Shown: positions 1 to 6,711 of the stretch, piece by piece
How the letters are laid out: each line of letters begins with the position of its first letter
Numbering within the stretch: position 1 is the first letter of the stretch
Source: an uncultured Blautia sp.
GTDB taxonomy: Bacteria > Bacillota > Clostridia > Lachnospirales > Lachnospiraceae
Length of the DNA: 7,391 nt
Reading direction: 5' to 3'
Assembly: GCA_946538475.1 (NCBI GenBank)
Contig: CAMNGN010000098.1
Coordinates: forward strand, 1 to 7,391
The notes under the pieces: model-generated
Databases searched by the model: none
What the model saw: only the letters and a program-made list of their open reading frames with translations
What the model was told of the DNA's origin: nothing
Made by a program: the position numbers and the translations under genes

Positions 1-2
1 TC

Positions 3-770
3 TTATGCATTTTCATGGATATGCGCAGGAGCAAACTCGAACGTATTCAGAAAAGCCTGCGCTCTCTCTGTCTTAGGTGCGGTAAAGAAGACGTCGGGCT
101 TTTCCTCCTCAACGATCACTCCTTCATCGATAAAAATAACTCTATCGGCCACCGCACGCGCAAACTGCATCTCGTGTGTCACGATCACCATGGTCAGTCC
201 GCCCCGGGCAAGTTCCAGAATGACATCGAGCACTTCCCGCACCATCTCAGGATCCAGCGCCGCAGTCACCTCATCAAACAGCATGATCTCGGGATGCATG
301 CATAGTGCCCTCACAATGGCAACTCGCTGTTTCTGACCTCCTGAAAGCTGACGCGGATACGATTTTTCTTTCTCGGAAAGTCCGACCCGGGCCAGGAGTT
401 CTCTCGCTTCACGCTCTGCTTCGCTCTTATTCCTGTGCTGCACTTTGAGAGGAGCCAGCGTGATGTTATCCAGGATCGTCTTATGCGGAAACAGATCGTA
501 GCTCTGAAAGACCATGCCGATCTTCTGCCGAAGCTCTGAGATGTTTTTTGCATTCTTCACGACCTTCGTGTTTTCAAGAAGGACCTCGCCTCCCTGAATC
601 TCTTCCAGTCCGTTCATACAGCGAAGAAGTGTACTTTTGCCACAGCCGCTGGGGCCGAGCACGACGACCACTTCACCTTTTTTCACGTCAAGATCGATCC
701 CGTTAAGGATCGTATCATTTCCAAACTTTTTTACCAGTCCTTTTACGGACAGGACTGTCTGCTGTTCCAT
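3..770 (-). CDS. Polar amino-acid ABC transporter, ATP-binding protein (GlnQ/HisP family)
   Basis: This is the cytoplasmic ATPase that powers an amino-acid importer together with the two permeases encoded just upstream. The 255-residue product has the full ABC motif set: Walker A GPSGCGKST at 39-47, Q-loop Q89 in GMVFQSYDLFP, signature LSGGQ at 142-146, Walker B IMLFDE at 162-167 and switch His199 in VTHE. The length is typical of the HisP/GlnQ family. The sequence after Walker B reads DEVTAALDP rather than the commoner DEPTSALDP, a variant I recall from other amino-acid ABC ATPases. An in-frame ATG at 812 exists, but it has no Shine-Dalgarno. The ATG at 770 is preceded by GGAGGG at a 9-nt spacing and gives the usual N-terminus. 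There is a 51-nt gap after the preceding permease. The substrate cannot be read from this subunit. Confidence 0.95.
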   Translation of the reverse strand: MEQQTVLSVKGLVKKFGNDTILNGIDLDVKKGEVVVVLGPSGCGKSTLLRCMNGLEEIQGGEVLLENTKVVKNAKNISELRQKIGMVFQSYDLFPHKTILDNITLAPLKVQHRNKSEAEREARELLARVGLSEKEKSYPRQLSGGQKQRVAIVRALCMHPEIMLFDEVTAALDPEMVREVLDVILELARGGLTMVIVTHEMQFARAVADRVIFIDEGVIVEEEKPDVFFTAPKTERAQAFLNTFEFAPAHIHENA

Positions 771-779
771 ATTGTATGT

Positions 780-785
780 CCCTCC
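780..785 (-). promoter_or_regulatory. Ribosome binding site deciding the ATPase start
   Basis: GGAGGG on the minus strand lies 9 nt upstream of the ATG at 770. It rules in that start over the in-frame ATG at 812, which has no purine-rich sequence at the right distance. Confidence 0.8.
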
Positions 786-821
786 GGTCGATATTCGTCT
801 TACGCCTGTCATTCGGATGTA

Positions 822-1496
822 TCAGTTCCATTTCTTCTCAAGCTGTTTTGCCAGCATGGAAATGGGCCAACAGGTAAAAAAGTACAGGAAGAAGATCACA
901 CCGTACACCCAAAGAGCGGCGGTCGGATAATCAAAACGATTTGCATCGATGATCTGCTGCCCTACTTTTACCATCTCCACTATACCGATCAGAACCACGA
1001 GTGATGTCGTCTTGATCATTCTGGTCACCAGATTGATGGTGAGGGGGATGAGTCTGCGCAGTGTCTGCGGAATGATAATGTAGCGGTAAGTCTGCAGGGA
1101 TGTCATTCCGAGCGCCTCCGCGCTCTCATACTGATGCCTCGGTATGCTGATCAGTGCTCCACGGACCAGGTCCCCCATCTCCGCGGTCCCCCAGAGTGTA
1201 AATACCAGGATGGCACTGAAATAGTTGGAAAGGTTCCACCCAAATGCTCGTGTCGCGCCGAAAAAAACGAGAAACAGGAGTACAAGCTGCGGCATAATGC
1301 GGATAAAATCAAGATACAGTCTGCCTGTAACCTTCGCGATCGGATTTTTAAGCGTAAGAAAAAGTCCGAAGAGTATGCCCAGAGGTACCGAGAGGCCTGC
1401 GGAGATAAGGCTGATCTGCAGCGTGATCCCCAGACCGCCCAACAGGCGCCAAAAGTTGGTTCCCTGAAAGAGGACATTAATTCCCAAATCCCGCAT
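822..1496 (-). CDS. Polar amino-acid ABC transporter, permease (HisM/GlnP family), second subunit
   Basis: This is an integral membrane subunit of 224 residues, expected to pair with the other permease to form the translocation channel. Hydrophobic segments lie at about 23-47, 64-82, 92-112, 150-175 and 195-215, matching the five-helix HisM/GlnP fold. The cytoplasmic EAA loop that docks on the ATPase runs from about 105 to 143, with ESAEALGM at 124-131 and the downstream IIPQ. In the segment where relatives usually have FIR-G-TPLLVQ, this protein has FIRIMPQLVLLF (64-75), so it is less canonical than its partner. The start at 1496 is supported by AAGGAGGG inside the end of the upstream gene, and the two genes overlap by 20 nt, which suggests translational coupling. 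The family call is firm and the substrate is unknown. Confidence 0.93.
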   Translation of the reverse strand: MRDLGINVLFQGTNFWRLLGGLGITLQISLISAGLSVPLGILFGLFLTLKNPIAKVTGRLYLDFIRIMPQLVLLFLVFFGATRAFGWNLSNYFSAILVFTLWGTAEMGDLVRGALISIPRHQYESAEALGMTSLQTYRYIIIPQTLRRLIPLTINLVTRMIKTTSLVVLIGIVEMVKVGQQIIDANRFDYPTAALWVYGVIFFLYFFTCWPISMLAKQLEKKWN

Positions 1497-2136
1497 ATCG
1501 GACCCTCCTTTCCAGAACCGTGCCGAGGATGGAAATCGGCAGCAGGATGATCAGATAGGCAACGACCAGCATGCCAAGCGCTTCACCGGTCTGATAATAA
1601 AGACCGATAAGGTCTTTTGCCACATACATAAGGTCCGCAAGAGCGATACCGCTGAACACGGATGTTTCCTTTAAAAGAAAAACCATGTTAGCCACCACGG
1701 GCGGCACGGACGTAGCAAATGCCTGGGGAAAGATGACATAGCGAAGCGTCTGAAATGAGTTCATCCCCAGGCTCTCCGCAGATTCAAACTGAATCTTCTC
1801 CACCGCTTCCAGGCTGCTTCTGAACGCTTCGGCCATGTAGCTGCCCCCCAGAAATGTGAGTCCGATAATTCCGCAAAGTTCACCGCTCAGGCGGATCCCG
1901 ATTTTCGGAAGGCCAAAGTACAGAAAGAACAGCTGTATCAGCAGCGGCGTATTTCTGCTCAGTTCTATGTAGCATGAGGCGATCTGCCGCAGTACAGGAA
2001 CCTTAAAATACTGAACCGCACTTACGGCAAGACCGACCATGATAGAAAGAATAATTCCTGTTGTTCCGATACGGAGCGTGAGAATACCCGCCTCCACATA
2101 CAGCGGCGCATATTCTTTAATAAAAGCAAAATCCAC
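1477..2136 (-). CDS. Polar amino-acid ABC transporter, permease (HisM/GlnP family), first subunit, GTG start
   Basis: This is the first gene of the importer operon, a 219-residue membrane protein. It carries the classical family features: ELSRNTPLLIQLFFLYFG at 58-75, the EAA loop from about 102 to 138 (AEAFRSSLEAV, then ESAESLGM at 118-125 and FPQA at 136-139), and hydrophobic segments near 16-40, 64-80, 86-104, 143-165 and 188-207. Translation is predicted from GTG at 2136, preceded at 6 nt by GAGGGG. The upstream ATG at 2148-2150 is out of frame. It is the promoter-proximal gene, behind a well-formed promoter and a structured leader. Its partners are the second permease, which overlaps its end, and the ATPase. 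No substrate-binding protein is encoded between the promoter and position 3. Confidence 0.93.
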   Translation of the reverse strand: MDFAFIKEYAPLYVEAGILTLRIGTTGIILSIMVGLAVSAVQYFKVPVLRQIASCYIELSRNTPLLIQLFFLYFGLPKIGIRLSGELCGIIGLTFLGGSYMAEAFRSSLEAVEKIQFESAESLGMNSFQTLRYVIFPQAFATSVPPVVANMVFLLKETSVFSGIALADLMYVAKDLIGLYYQTGEALGMLVVAYLIILLPISILGTVLERRVRYAGFGN

Positions 2137-2142
2137 AGTGCA

Positions 2143-2148
2143 CCCCTC
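2143..2148 (-). promoter_or_regulatory. Ribosome binding site for the GTG start of the first permease
   Basis: GAGGGG on the minus strand lies 6 nt before the GTG at 2136 and supports that non-ATG start. No in-frame ATG lies nearby upstream. Confidence 0.7.
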
Positions 2149-2157
2149 ATTATACAG

Positions 2158-2187
2158 TCAACGGTAACAGGCGATCCGCTGCGGCAT
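2158..2187 (-). CDS. Possible nine-residue leader ORF (MPQRIACYR) upstream of the ABC operon
   Basis: In the predicted leader of the amino-acid transporter mRNA, an ATG at 2187 opens a ten-codon frame, MPQRIACYR then TGA, that stops 21 nt before the GTG of the first permease. It contains Cys, Tyr and two Arg codons, and its start lies in the 5' arm of a predicted stem-loop. A leader ORF of this kind in front of an amino-acid importer could couple ribosome stalling to expression. The ribosome binding sequence is poor: AGGTG abuts the ATG and is closer than usual. A short ORF of this size also arises easily by chance, so this is a hypothesis based on position and structure, with no homology that I can confirm. 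Confidence 0.3.
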   Translation of the reverse strand: MPQRIACYR

Positions 2188-2195
2188 CACCTGCT
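2166..2195 (-). promoter_or_regulatory. Stem-loop in the 5' leader of the ABC operon
   Basis: On the minus strand AGCAGGTGAT pairs with ATCGCCTGTT over 10 bp, with two G-U pairs. It encloses a 10-nt loop in which CCG and CGG can pair further. It sits about 20 nt after the predicted transcription start and ends about 29 nt before the GTG start codon. No T-tract follows, so it is not an intrinsic terminator by itself. It overlaps the possible leader ORF. I do not recognise it as a known riboswitch class. Confidence 0.5.
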
Positions 2196-2203
2196 TGCCA
2201 CAA

Positions 2204-2218
2204 TAGAGCTTTACTCTA
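2204..2218. promoter_or_regulatory. Inverted repeat at the predicted start point of the ABC operon (possible operator)
   Basis: TAGAG and CTCTA form a perfect 5-bp dyad with a 5-nt centre, covering the predicted start point near 2215. The position suits a repressor site, but no regulator can be named and the repeat is short enough to occur by chance. Confidence 0.3.
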
Positions 2219-2221
2219 GTA

Positions 2222-2250
2222 AATATATCACAATACTAGGTTATCGTCAA
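2222..2250 (-). promoter_or_regulatory. Extended -10 sigma-A promoter of the amino-acid ABC operon
   Basis: Reading the minus strand, TTGACG (2250-2245) is followed after exactly 17 nt by TATATT (2227-2222), and TGA directly precedes the -10 box, giving the extended TGn element. Transcription would start near 2215, leaving a leader of about 78 nt before the permease GTG. It is close to consensus and lies just after the end of sbcC, so the ABC genes have their own promoter and need not depend on sbcDC read-through. Confidence 0.8.
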
Positions 2251-2264
2251 TTATTACCTGTATT
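2232..2264. repeat. Imperfect inverted repeat around the -35 box of the ABC promoter
   Basis: On the plus strand AATAC-T-AGGT (2232-2241) is mirrored by ACCT-GTATT (2256-2264). This gives nine paired positions with one unpaired T and a 14-nt centre that contains the -35 box. It could be an operator, or a weak hairpin in sbcC read-through RNA. No T-tract follows on the minus strand, so I do not call it a terminator. Confidence 0.4.
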
Positions 2265-2272
2265 ACTTACTG

Positions 2273-5200
2273 TCAGCTGATCTGCCACTTCACGTGGCTT
2301 CCGGTCTCATCCTTTGTGACGATCAGCTGATCCTCGATCTCCTGCTTGAGCTCCGTCACATGTGAGATGATGCCGATCATGCGCGCTCCGCCTGCCATCT
2401 CCTGCAGCACGCGCACGGCCTGGCCGCGGGAATGCTCGTCCAGAGAGCCGAAGCCTTCATCGATGAACATGATGTCCGGGCGGATCGCCGCCGAGCTCTG
2501 CCTGATCTCGTCGGCCATGCCGAGGGCGAGTGCAAGGGCCGCCATGAAAGATTCACCGCCCGACAGCGTCCTGACCTCCCTCTCTTTTCCGGTTACATGG
2601 GAGTATACCATCAGATCCAGGCCGTGATTTTTGCCTTCACCTGCTTTGTCAATGTCAAACATGCGAAGTTCGAACTGCCCGGCGGACATGTCGGCGAACC
2701 GCCGGTTGGCGGCGTAGAGTATCCTCTCAAGATAGTACCGCTGGACATAAGTTTCGATATCCATGCGCGCTCCGGTGACTTTTCCGCCGAGCAGATTGTA
2801 GAGGTTATCGATCCTGCGGTAATCTTCAACGATCTTTGCGCGCTCTTCCGCTTTGGGAAGCAAAGCGTCTTTGGTATCGGAATTGACGCGGAAGCTCTCC
2901 CGTGCTTCCCCCTGAAGCCTCTCCGTGGATCTGTACGCCTGCTCTGCCTGCTGCATGGCTGCGTTCAGCTGCTCAAGGTCGGGCTTTTCTTTTCCGCCGA
3001 TCGCTTCCAGGGACATTCTGTGCATGCCTTCCGCCTTGGCTTTTCTCTCACGATGCGCATTCACCTGCTTTCGCAGTGCATCTGCATCCTGATGTCTGTA
3101 CTGCGAGACAGTACTTTTCCATTCTTCTTCGGGGACGGACCGCTCTGCAAGGACCGCTTCATATTCTGCTTTTCGGTCATCGCACTCTTTTTGAAGGACC
3201 GGTTTTTCAGATCTGTATCGGGTGATCAGTGCCTCCGTCTTTTCTTTCAGGGCCGCCGCTTCTTTCGAGGCTGCAGAAAGCTTATTATATTCCTCATACG
3301 CTGCCTTTGCCGCTTTGGCAGCTTTGCCGAGATCGGTCCGGGCCTCCTCCTCTGTCTCATATGTGCGTGAGCGTTCCAGCGCATCGACGGTCATCCTGAG
3401 GCCTGCCAGTTCTTCCGATGCCTTGTTTGCTTCCGCGGCTGCCTTCTCCGCTTCCTTCTTCAGAACCTCTTTCTTTTGTCCGACATCACTGAGCAGTGAG
3501 AGGACGCTTCGATACTCCTGTACATTAAGACGGACTGCTTTTTCTTCTTCCTGCAGCCGATCTGCCAGCGCTTTAAAAACGGACTTTGCCTCTTCGATCG
3601 TAAGATCGGCCGTTTCTCCTCCATTAAGCGCTCCGATATGTTCGCACATTTTTTCCTGTTTTTCTGCCAGAGCCTTCTGTTTTTCCGCCAGCACATCGGC
3701 GCAGGCCCCCGAGGCGGATGCCTTCTTCTCCTGCTCCTTCTGAAGTGCAGCGGCTTCGGCCATGAGCGCATCGACCGCTTCGCGCGTCAGATTTTTGTGT
3801 TCATCGGACAGCGCGCAGGGGTGGGGATGGGAAAGAGATCCGCAGACCGGGCACGGCTCACCCTCACGAAGCTTTTCTGCGGCGAGGAAGCCCGCCTGAG
3901 CATCAAGATAAGCGGTACGGGCGTCGATCGCCTCGGCATTTTTCTCATCAGCCCGGCTTTTTGCCAGAGCATATGCTTCGGCGGCTTTTTCTGCTTTTTT
4001 CTTCTGCTGCAGTGCGTCGTGTTCAGCCGCTTCGGCCTCCTGAAGTTCACGTGAAAGCACCTGCAGATCTGCTCTTCTTCCCTGGAGAAGCGCAAATTCC
4101 TTCTCGGATCCTCGAAGGCTTTCTTCCTTCTCCCGCCATTCCTTTTCTTTCTGTTCAAGACCGAGCAGCCGTTCTCCCGCATCGTTTCCCGCGGAAACAA
4201 GCGTACGATGCGTCTTTTCCAGTCGCTGCACACGGGTCTTTCCCTCTGTTATTTTCTGCAGGATCTCCAGGCCTGCTTTTACCTGCTCCGAAATGCGGGT
4301 GTACCGTTCTTTTTCTTCGTCCAGCACACTCCGGGCACCCGTTTCCGCTTCTGCGGCGGATGCAGCCGAGGTGAGGATTCCGGGGAGATGTTCTTCTTCA
4401 TCGGCCAGTTTTTCTGTCGTCGCCGCAAGTCTGCCGCGGGCATCTGCGTATCTCCTGTAGATGTTCTGAACGGCATAGGCGGTCTCGATCCCGGAAACGA
4501 GGGCATTCTTCTCCCCGATCACCTCCTCTTCGTCCGCGCAGGCTTTCAGTTCTTCGGCAGCCCTCTGCAGGCGCTCATAAGCGGCAGTCAGGTTCCGGCC
4601 TTCGTTATAAGCCTGTTTTGCCGCGTCTCTACCTTTTCCGTTTTCTTCATGCTGCTGTTTCAGACGGGCATTCGCTTCTTTCTGATACTCGCAAAGCTCG
4701 GTGAGGAGGAGAATAAGCTGTTCCATATCGGTCACCGACAGCTTGTCGGCGGTGAGGATCCTCCGCTGTACCTCTTTCAGGACAGGCCCTTTTTCGTAAT
4801 CATCGGGGACCATTATGTGGGCCGCCTCTGTCTGGCACACTGTGCGGATCCTGGTCATCTCGGCGATCTTGTCTTTTCTTCTTCTGCCCAGTTCTTCGAC
4901 GATCCCGTCAAAAAACTCTGTGTGGAAAAGTTTGCGGAAGATCACCTTCTTGTCGTCGGACGCGGCGCGCAGAAGGTCCATGAATTCTCCCTGCGCGATC
5001 ATCGCCACCTGCATGAACTGGTCTTTGGTGAGGCCGATGATCTCGACCAGCTTATCGTCGGTCTCTTTTTGGGGATACTCTGTCCCATCGGGCATGGTGA
5101 GCGAGACTGTCTCTCTGTCCTCGCGGAATCCGGTTCCCGTCTTCCTGTTTCTTTTCAGATTTCGCATATGGCGCGGCGAGCGTCTGACCGTGTATTCGTC

Positions 5201-5464
5201 GCCGCCTTCGGTGAATGTCAGCTCTACAAAGGGTTCAAGGTCAAAACCGACAAACTGGCTCTGCAGCTCGATTCCGTTTTTGCGGTTCATTCCCGAGCTT
5301 GCTTCGCCGTACAGTGCAAATACGATGGCGTCAAATATCGTTGTCTTTCCCGCTCCGGTGTCGCCGGAGATCAGAAAAAGGTTCTGATTGGTCATCTCAA
5401 AATCGATCTCGGTCATTCGGCCGTAGGAGCCGAAGGCCTGCATCACAAGTCTCTGCGGTCTCAT
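2273..5464 (-). CDS. sbcC: SbcC, Rad50-like SMC-family ATPase subunit of the SbcCD nuclease
   Basis: SbcC is the ATPase of the SbcCD complex, which uses ATP to open and cut DNA hairpins, palindromic cruciforms and protein-blocked double-strand ends. The 1063-residue product has the usual split-head architecture. The N-terminal lobe carries Walker A GDTGAGKT (34-41) and Q-loop Q158 in MIAQGEF. Two long Ala/Glu/Lys-rich coiled-coil arms (about 180-530 and 545-870) flank a zinc hook CPVC (538-541). The C-terminal lobe has signature TLSGGES (966-972), Walker B IMFIDE (Asp1002, Glu1003), D-loop SLDEH and switch His1035. The length is close to the 1048 residues of the E. coli protein. The start at 5464 forms an ATGA overlap with the sbcD stop and has GGAGG 7 nt upstream inside sbcD, so the two are translationally coupled. 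No clear terminator follows. Confidence 0.97.
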   Translation of the reverse strand: MRPQRLVMQAFGSYGRMTEIDFEMTNQNLFLISGDTGAGKTTIFDAIVFALYGEASSGMNRKNGIELQSQFVGFDLEPFVELTFTEGGDEYTVRRSPRHMRNLKRNRKTGTGFREDRETVSLTMPDGTEYPQKETDDKLVEIIGLTKDQFMQVAMIAQGEFMDLLRAASDDKKVIFRKLFHTEFFDGIVEELGRRRKDKIAEMTRIRTVCQTEAAHIMVPDDYEKGPVLKEVQRRILTADKLSVTDMEQLILLLTELCEYQKEANARLKQQHEENGKGRDAAKQAYNEGRNLTAAYERLQRAAEELKACADEEEVIGEKNALVSGIETAYAVQNIYRRYADARGRLAATTEKLADEEEHLPGILTSAASAAEAETGARSVLDEEKERYTRISEQVKAGLEILQKITEGKTRVQRLEKTHRTLVSAGNDAGERLLGLEQKEKEWREKEESLRGSEKEFALLQGRRADLQVLSRELQEAEAAEHDALQQKKKAEKAAEAYALAKSRADEKNAEAIDARTAYLDAQAGFLAAEKLREGEPCPVCGSLSHPHPCALSDEHKNLTREAVDALMAEAAALQKEQEKKASASGACADVLAEKQKALAEKQEKMCEHIGALNGGETADLTIEEAKSVFKALADRLQEEEKAVRLNVQEYRSVLSLLSDVGQKKEVLKKEAEKAAAEANKASEELAGLRMTVDALERSRTYETEEEARTDLGKAAKAAKAAYEEYNKLSAASKEAAALKEKTEALITRYRSEKPVLQKECDDRKAEYEAVLAERSVPEEEWKSTVSQYRHQDADALRKQVNAHRERKAKAEGMHRMSLEAIGGKEKPDLEQLNAAMQQAEQAYRSTERLQGEARESFRVNSDTKDALLPKAEERAKIVEDYRRIDNLYNLLGGKVTGARMDIETYVQRYYLERILYAANRRFADMSAGQFELRMFDIDKAGEGKNHGLDLMVYSHVTGKEREVRTLSGGESFMAALALALGMADEIRQSSAAIRPDIMFIDEGFGSLDEHSRGQAVRVLQEMAGGARMIGIISHVTELKQEIEDQLIVTKDETGSHVKWQIS

Positions 5465-6615
5465 ACATTCACCTCCGTCACTGCATTGATCACGTCCTGC
5501 AGAAGCTGCTTCTCTTCGTCAGATATTGTTCCGCCGAGGAATGAGCAGCAAAGGCTGAACGGATCCATATCTTTTTCCGTGTCTAAAGGCTGACTGTAAT
5601 CTGCCCTCCGAATGTTTGCCCTGCGTATATCCAGAAGCCTCGGAAAAGCCCGGTGGAGTCTGTCCTGCAGGTCAAGCACGTTCAGGTCCTCTTTGTCTGT
5701 GAGGCAAACGGACACATAGTCGCCGCATTCCTCCTTCAGGACGTCCTCAAGTTCCCCTTCTATACGCCTTACCTGCCGAAGCGGTGTGAGGGGAAGCACT
5801 TCGGTCGTAACCTCGCCCTTTTGGCCGAGTTCCACCAGGATCACGCCTTTCTGCTGCCCGGCTTCGCTCACGGAACATGCGAGAGGTGTTCCGCAGTATC
5901 TGTAAAGATCGTTTCCGACCTTCATCGGCTTATGGATATGTCCGAGCGCCACATAATCGAACTTTGCCAGAATATCCGCCTTGACCTCATCGATGTTGCC
6001 CACCGTGCGGATTTCCGAATCCATACGCTCCACATCCTCCGCCTTCGCTCCGGAAGGCAGATAAAACTGGTGGCTGACCAGGATGTTGCGCTCGGTCTGC
6101 TCGATCCTTTCTCTCTCGATCAGGCGGTGCAGGGTTTCGTTGTAAGATAGATTGAGTCCGTTCTCATCCGTTCCGACGATCTTTTTGACCATCGAGGGCC
6201 TGACGAACGGAAGAAGATAAAAGTGGACCGGGCCAAAGCTGTCGTACAGTGTCACCTGCTCGATGTATTCTTCGGGATCCTGCGGCGGCATACCGATCAT
6301 GTATACGTTCTGCCGCGAAAGTACCGAGCGGAAACAGTTGACACGGGGTGCGCTGTCATGGTTGCCGCTGATCATCATGATTGCCGAGTCCGGGCAGGCT
6401 TTCGTGAGCGCCGAAATAAAGGCGTCGAACACTTCGACCGCCTCTGCTGAAGGAATAGCCTTATCGTAGATATCCCCCGCGATCACGATGGCATCGGGCA
6501 GCTGTTCCCGGCAGATTTCCGTGATCTGCGTGAGGATATATTCCTGATCTTCTCTCAGGTCGTAATTCATCAGTTTCAGTCCGATATGCAGGTCGGACAG
6601 GTGTATGAACTTCAT
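5461..6615 (-). CDS. sbcD: SbcD, Mre11-like exo/endonuclease subunit of the SbcCD complex
   Basis: SbcD is the Mn-dependent calcineurin-like nuclease that works with SbcC in cleaving DNA hairpins and degrading blocked DNA ends during repair. The 384-residue protein shows the metal-binding phosphoesterase motifs in order: SDLHIG (7-12), GDIYD (47-51), GNHD (84-87), SHQF (His182) and GHIH (225-228). The C-terminal third matches the capping and SbcC-binding part of the family in position, though I cannot assign individual residues. The length is near the 400 residues of E. coli SbcD. The ATG at 6615 is preceded by AAAGGAGAG at good spacing. It is the first gene of the sbcDC unit and is divergent from xpt across a 96-bp gap. 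Confidence 0.97.
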   Translation of the reverse strand: MKFIHLSDLHIGLKLMNYDLREDQEYILTQITEICREQLPDAIVIAGDIYDKAIPSAEAVEVFDAFISALTKACPDSAIMMISGNHDSAPRVNCFRSVLSRQNVYMIGMPPQDPEEYIEQVTLYDSFGPVHFYLLPFVRPSMVKKIVGTDENGLNLSYNETLHRLIERERIEQTERNILVSHQFYLPSGAKAEDVERMDSEIRTVGNIDEVKADILAKFDYVALGHIHKPMKVGNDLYRYCGTPLACSVSEAGQQKGVILVELGQKGEVTTEVLPLTPLRQVRRIEGELEDVLKEECGDYVSVCLTDKEDLNVLDLQDRLHRAFPRLLDIRRANIRRADYSQPLDTEKDMDPFSLCCSFLGGTISDEEKQLLQDVINAVTEVNV

Positions 6616-6653
6616 ATCTCTCTCCTTTATTCACCGGTTTTGGTAATTTCTGC

Positions 6654-6681
6654 TTGAAAAAGGCAAAACTTTATTTATAAT
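6654..6681 (+). promoter_or_regulatory. Sigma-A promoter of xpt
   Basis: TTGAAA (6654-6659) and TATAAT (6676-6681), spaced by 16 nt, predict transcription from about 6688. That leaves about 24 nt before the xpt ATG, too little for a riboswitch or attenuator. Confidence 0.75.
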
Positions 6682-6682
6682 C

Positions 6683-6694
6683 AATATATCACAA
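6683..6694 (-). promoter_or_regulatory. Candidate extended -10 element for sbcDC, identical to that of the ABC operon
   Basis: The minus strand reads TTGTGATATATT, the same 12 bases as at the ABC-operon promoter (2222-2233), including the TGn extension and TATATT -10 box. The -35 region is poor (AGATAC at 17 nt), so activity would rest on the extended -10. An alternative minus-strand -10, TATAAA (6679-6674) behind TTAAAT at 15 nt, is also possible. Either would overlap the xpt promoter, giving mutually exclusive divergent promoters. Confidence 0.4.
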
Positions 6695-6701
6695 ATTTAA
6701 T

Positions 6702-6707
6702 GGAGGT
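6702..6707 (+). promoter_or_regulatory. Ribosome binding site deciding the xpt start
   Basis: GGAGGT ends 4 nt before the ATG at 6712. It overlaps the in-frame ATG at 6700-6702, so that earlier ATG is part of the ribosome binding site region rather than the start. Confidence 0.8.
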
Positions 6708-6711
6708 ATCT

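Noticed and set aside
771..812. N-terminal extension of the ATPase from the ATG at 812
   Set aside because: It has no Shine-Dalgarno, and the added 14 residues are unlike the family N-terminus, whereas the ATG at 770 has GGAGGG at good spacing.
2148..2158. TATAAT-like sequence (TGTATAAT on the minus strand) just before the first permease
   Set aside because: No -35 box lies at 16-18 nt upstream. TTGACT is present but only 1 nt away, and transcription from here would start at or after the ribosome binding site.
2432..3370. A 312-codon plus-strand open frame opposite sbcC
   Set aside because: It is antisense to the conserved C-terminal ATPase lobe and arm of SbcC, and the translation looks like a random Cys/Phe/Leu/Arg-rich shadow.
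4208..5593. A 461-codon open frame on the plus strand antisense to sbcC and the end of sbcD
   Set aside because: It lies wholly opposite two well-supported genes with complete motif sets, shows no recognisable domain, and is best explained by the codon composition of sbcC leaving the opposite frame open.
2273..6615. sbcDC as part of a novel defence system
   Set aside because: Both proteins are full-length, canonical housekeeping SbcC and SbcD with all expected motifs, and their neighbours are metabolic genes. No effector, integrase or other defence gene is present.
6632..6644. ACC-GGTTTT-GGT partial dyad between xpt and sbcD as a possible operator or PurR box
   Set aside because: The arms are only 3 bp, it does not match the Bacillus PurBox pattern as I know it, and nothing else supports it.
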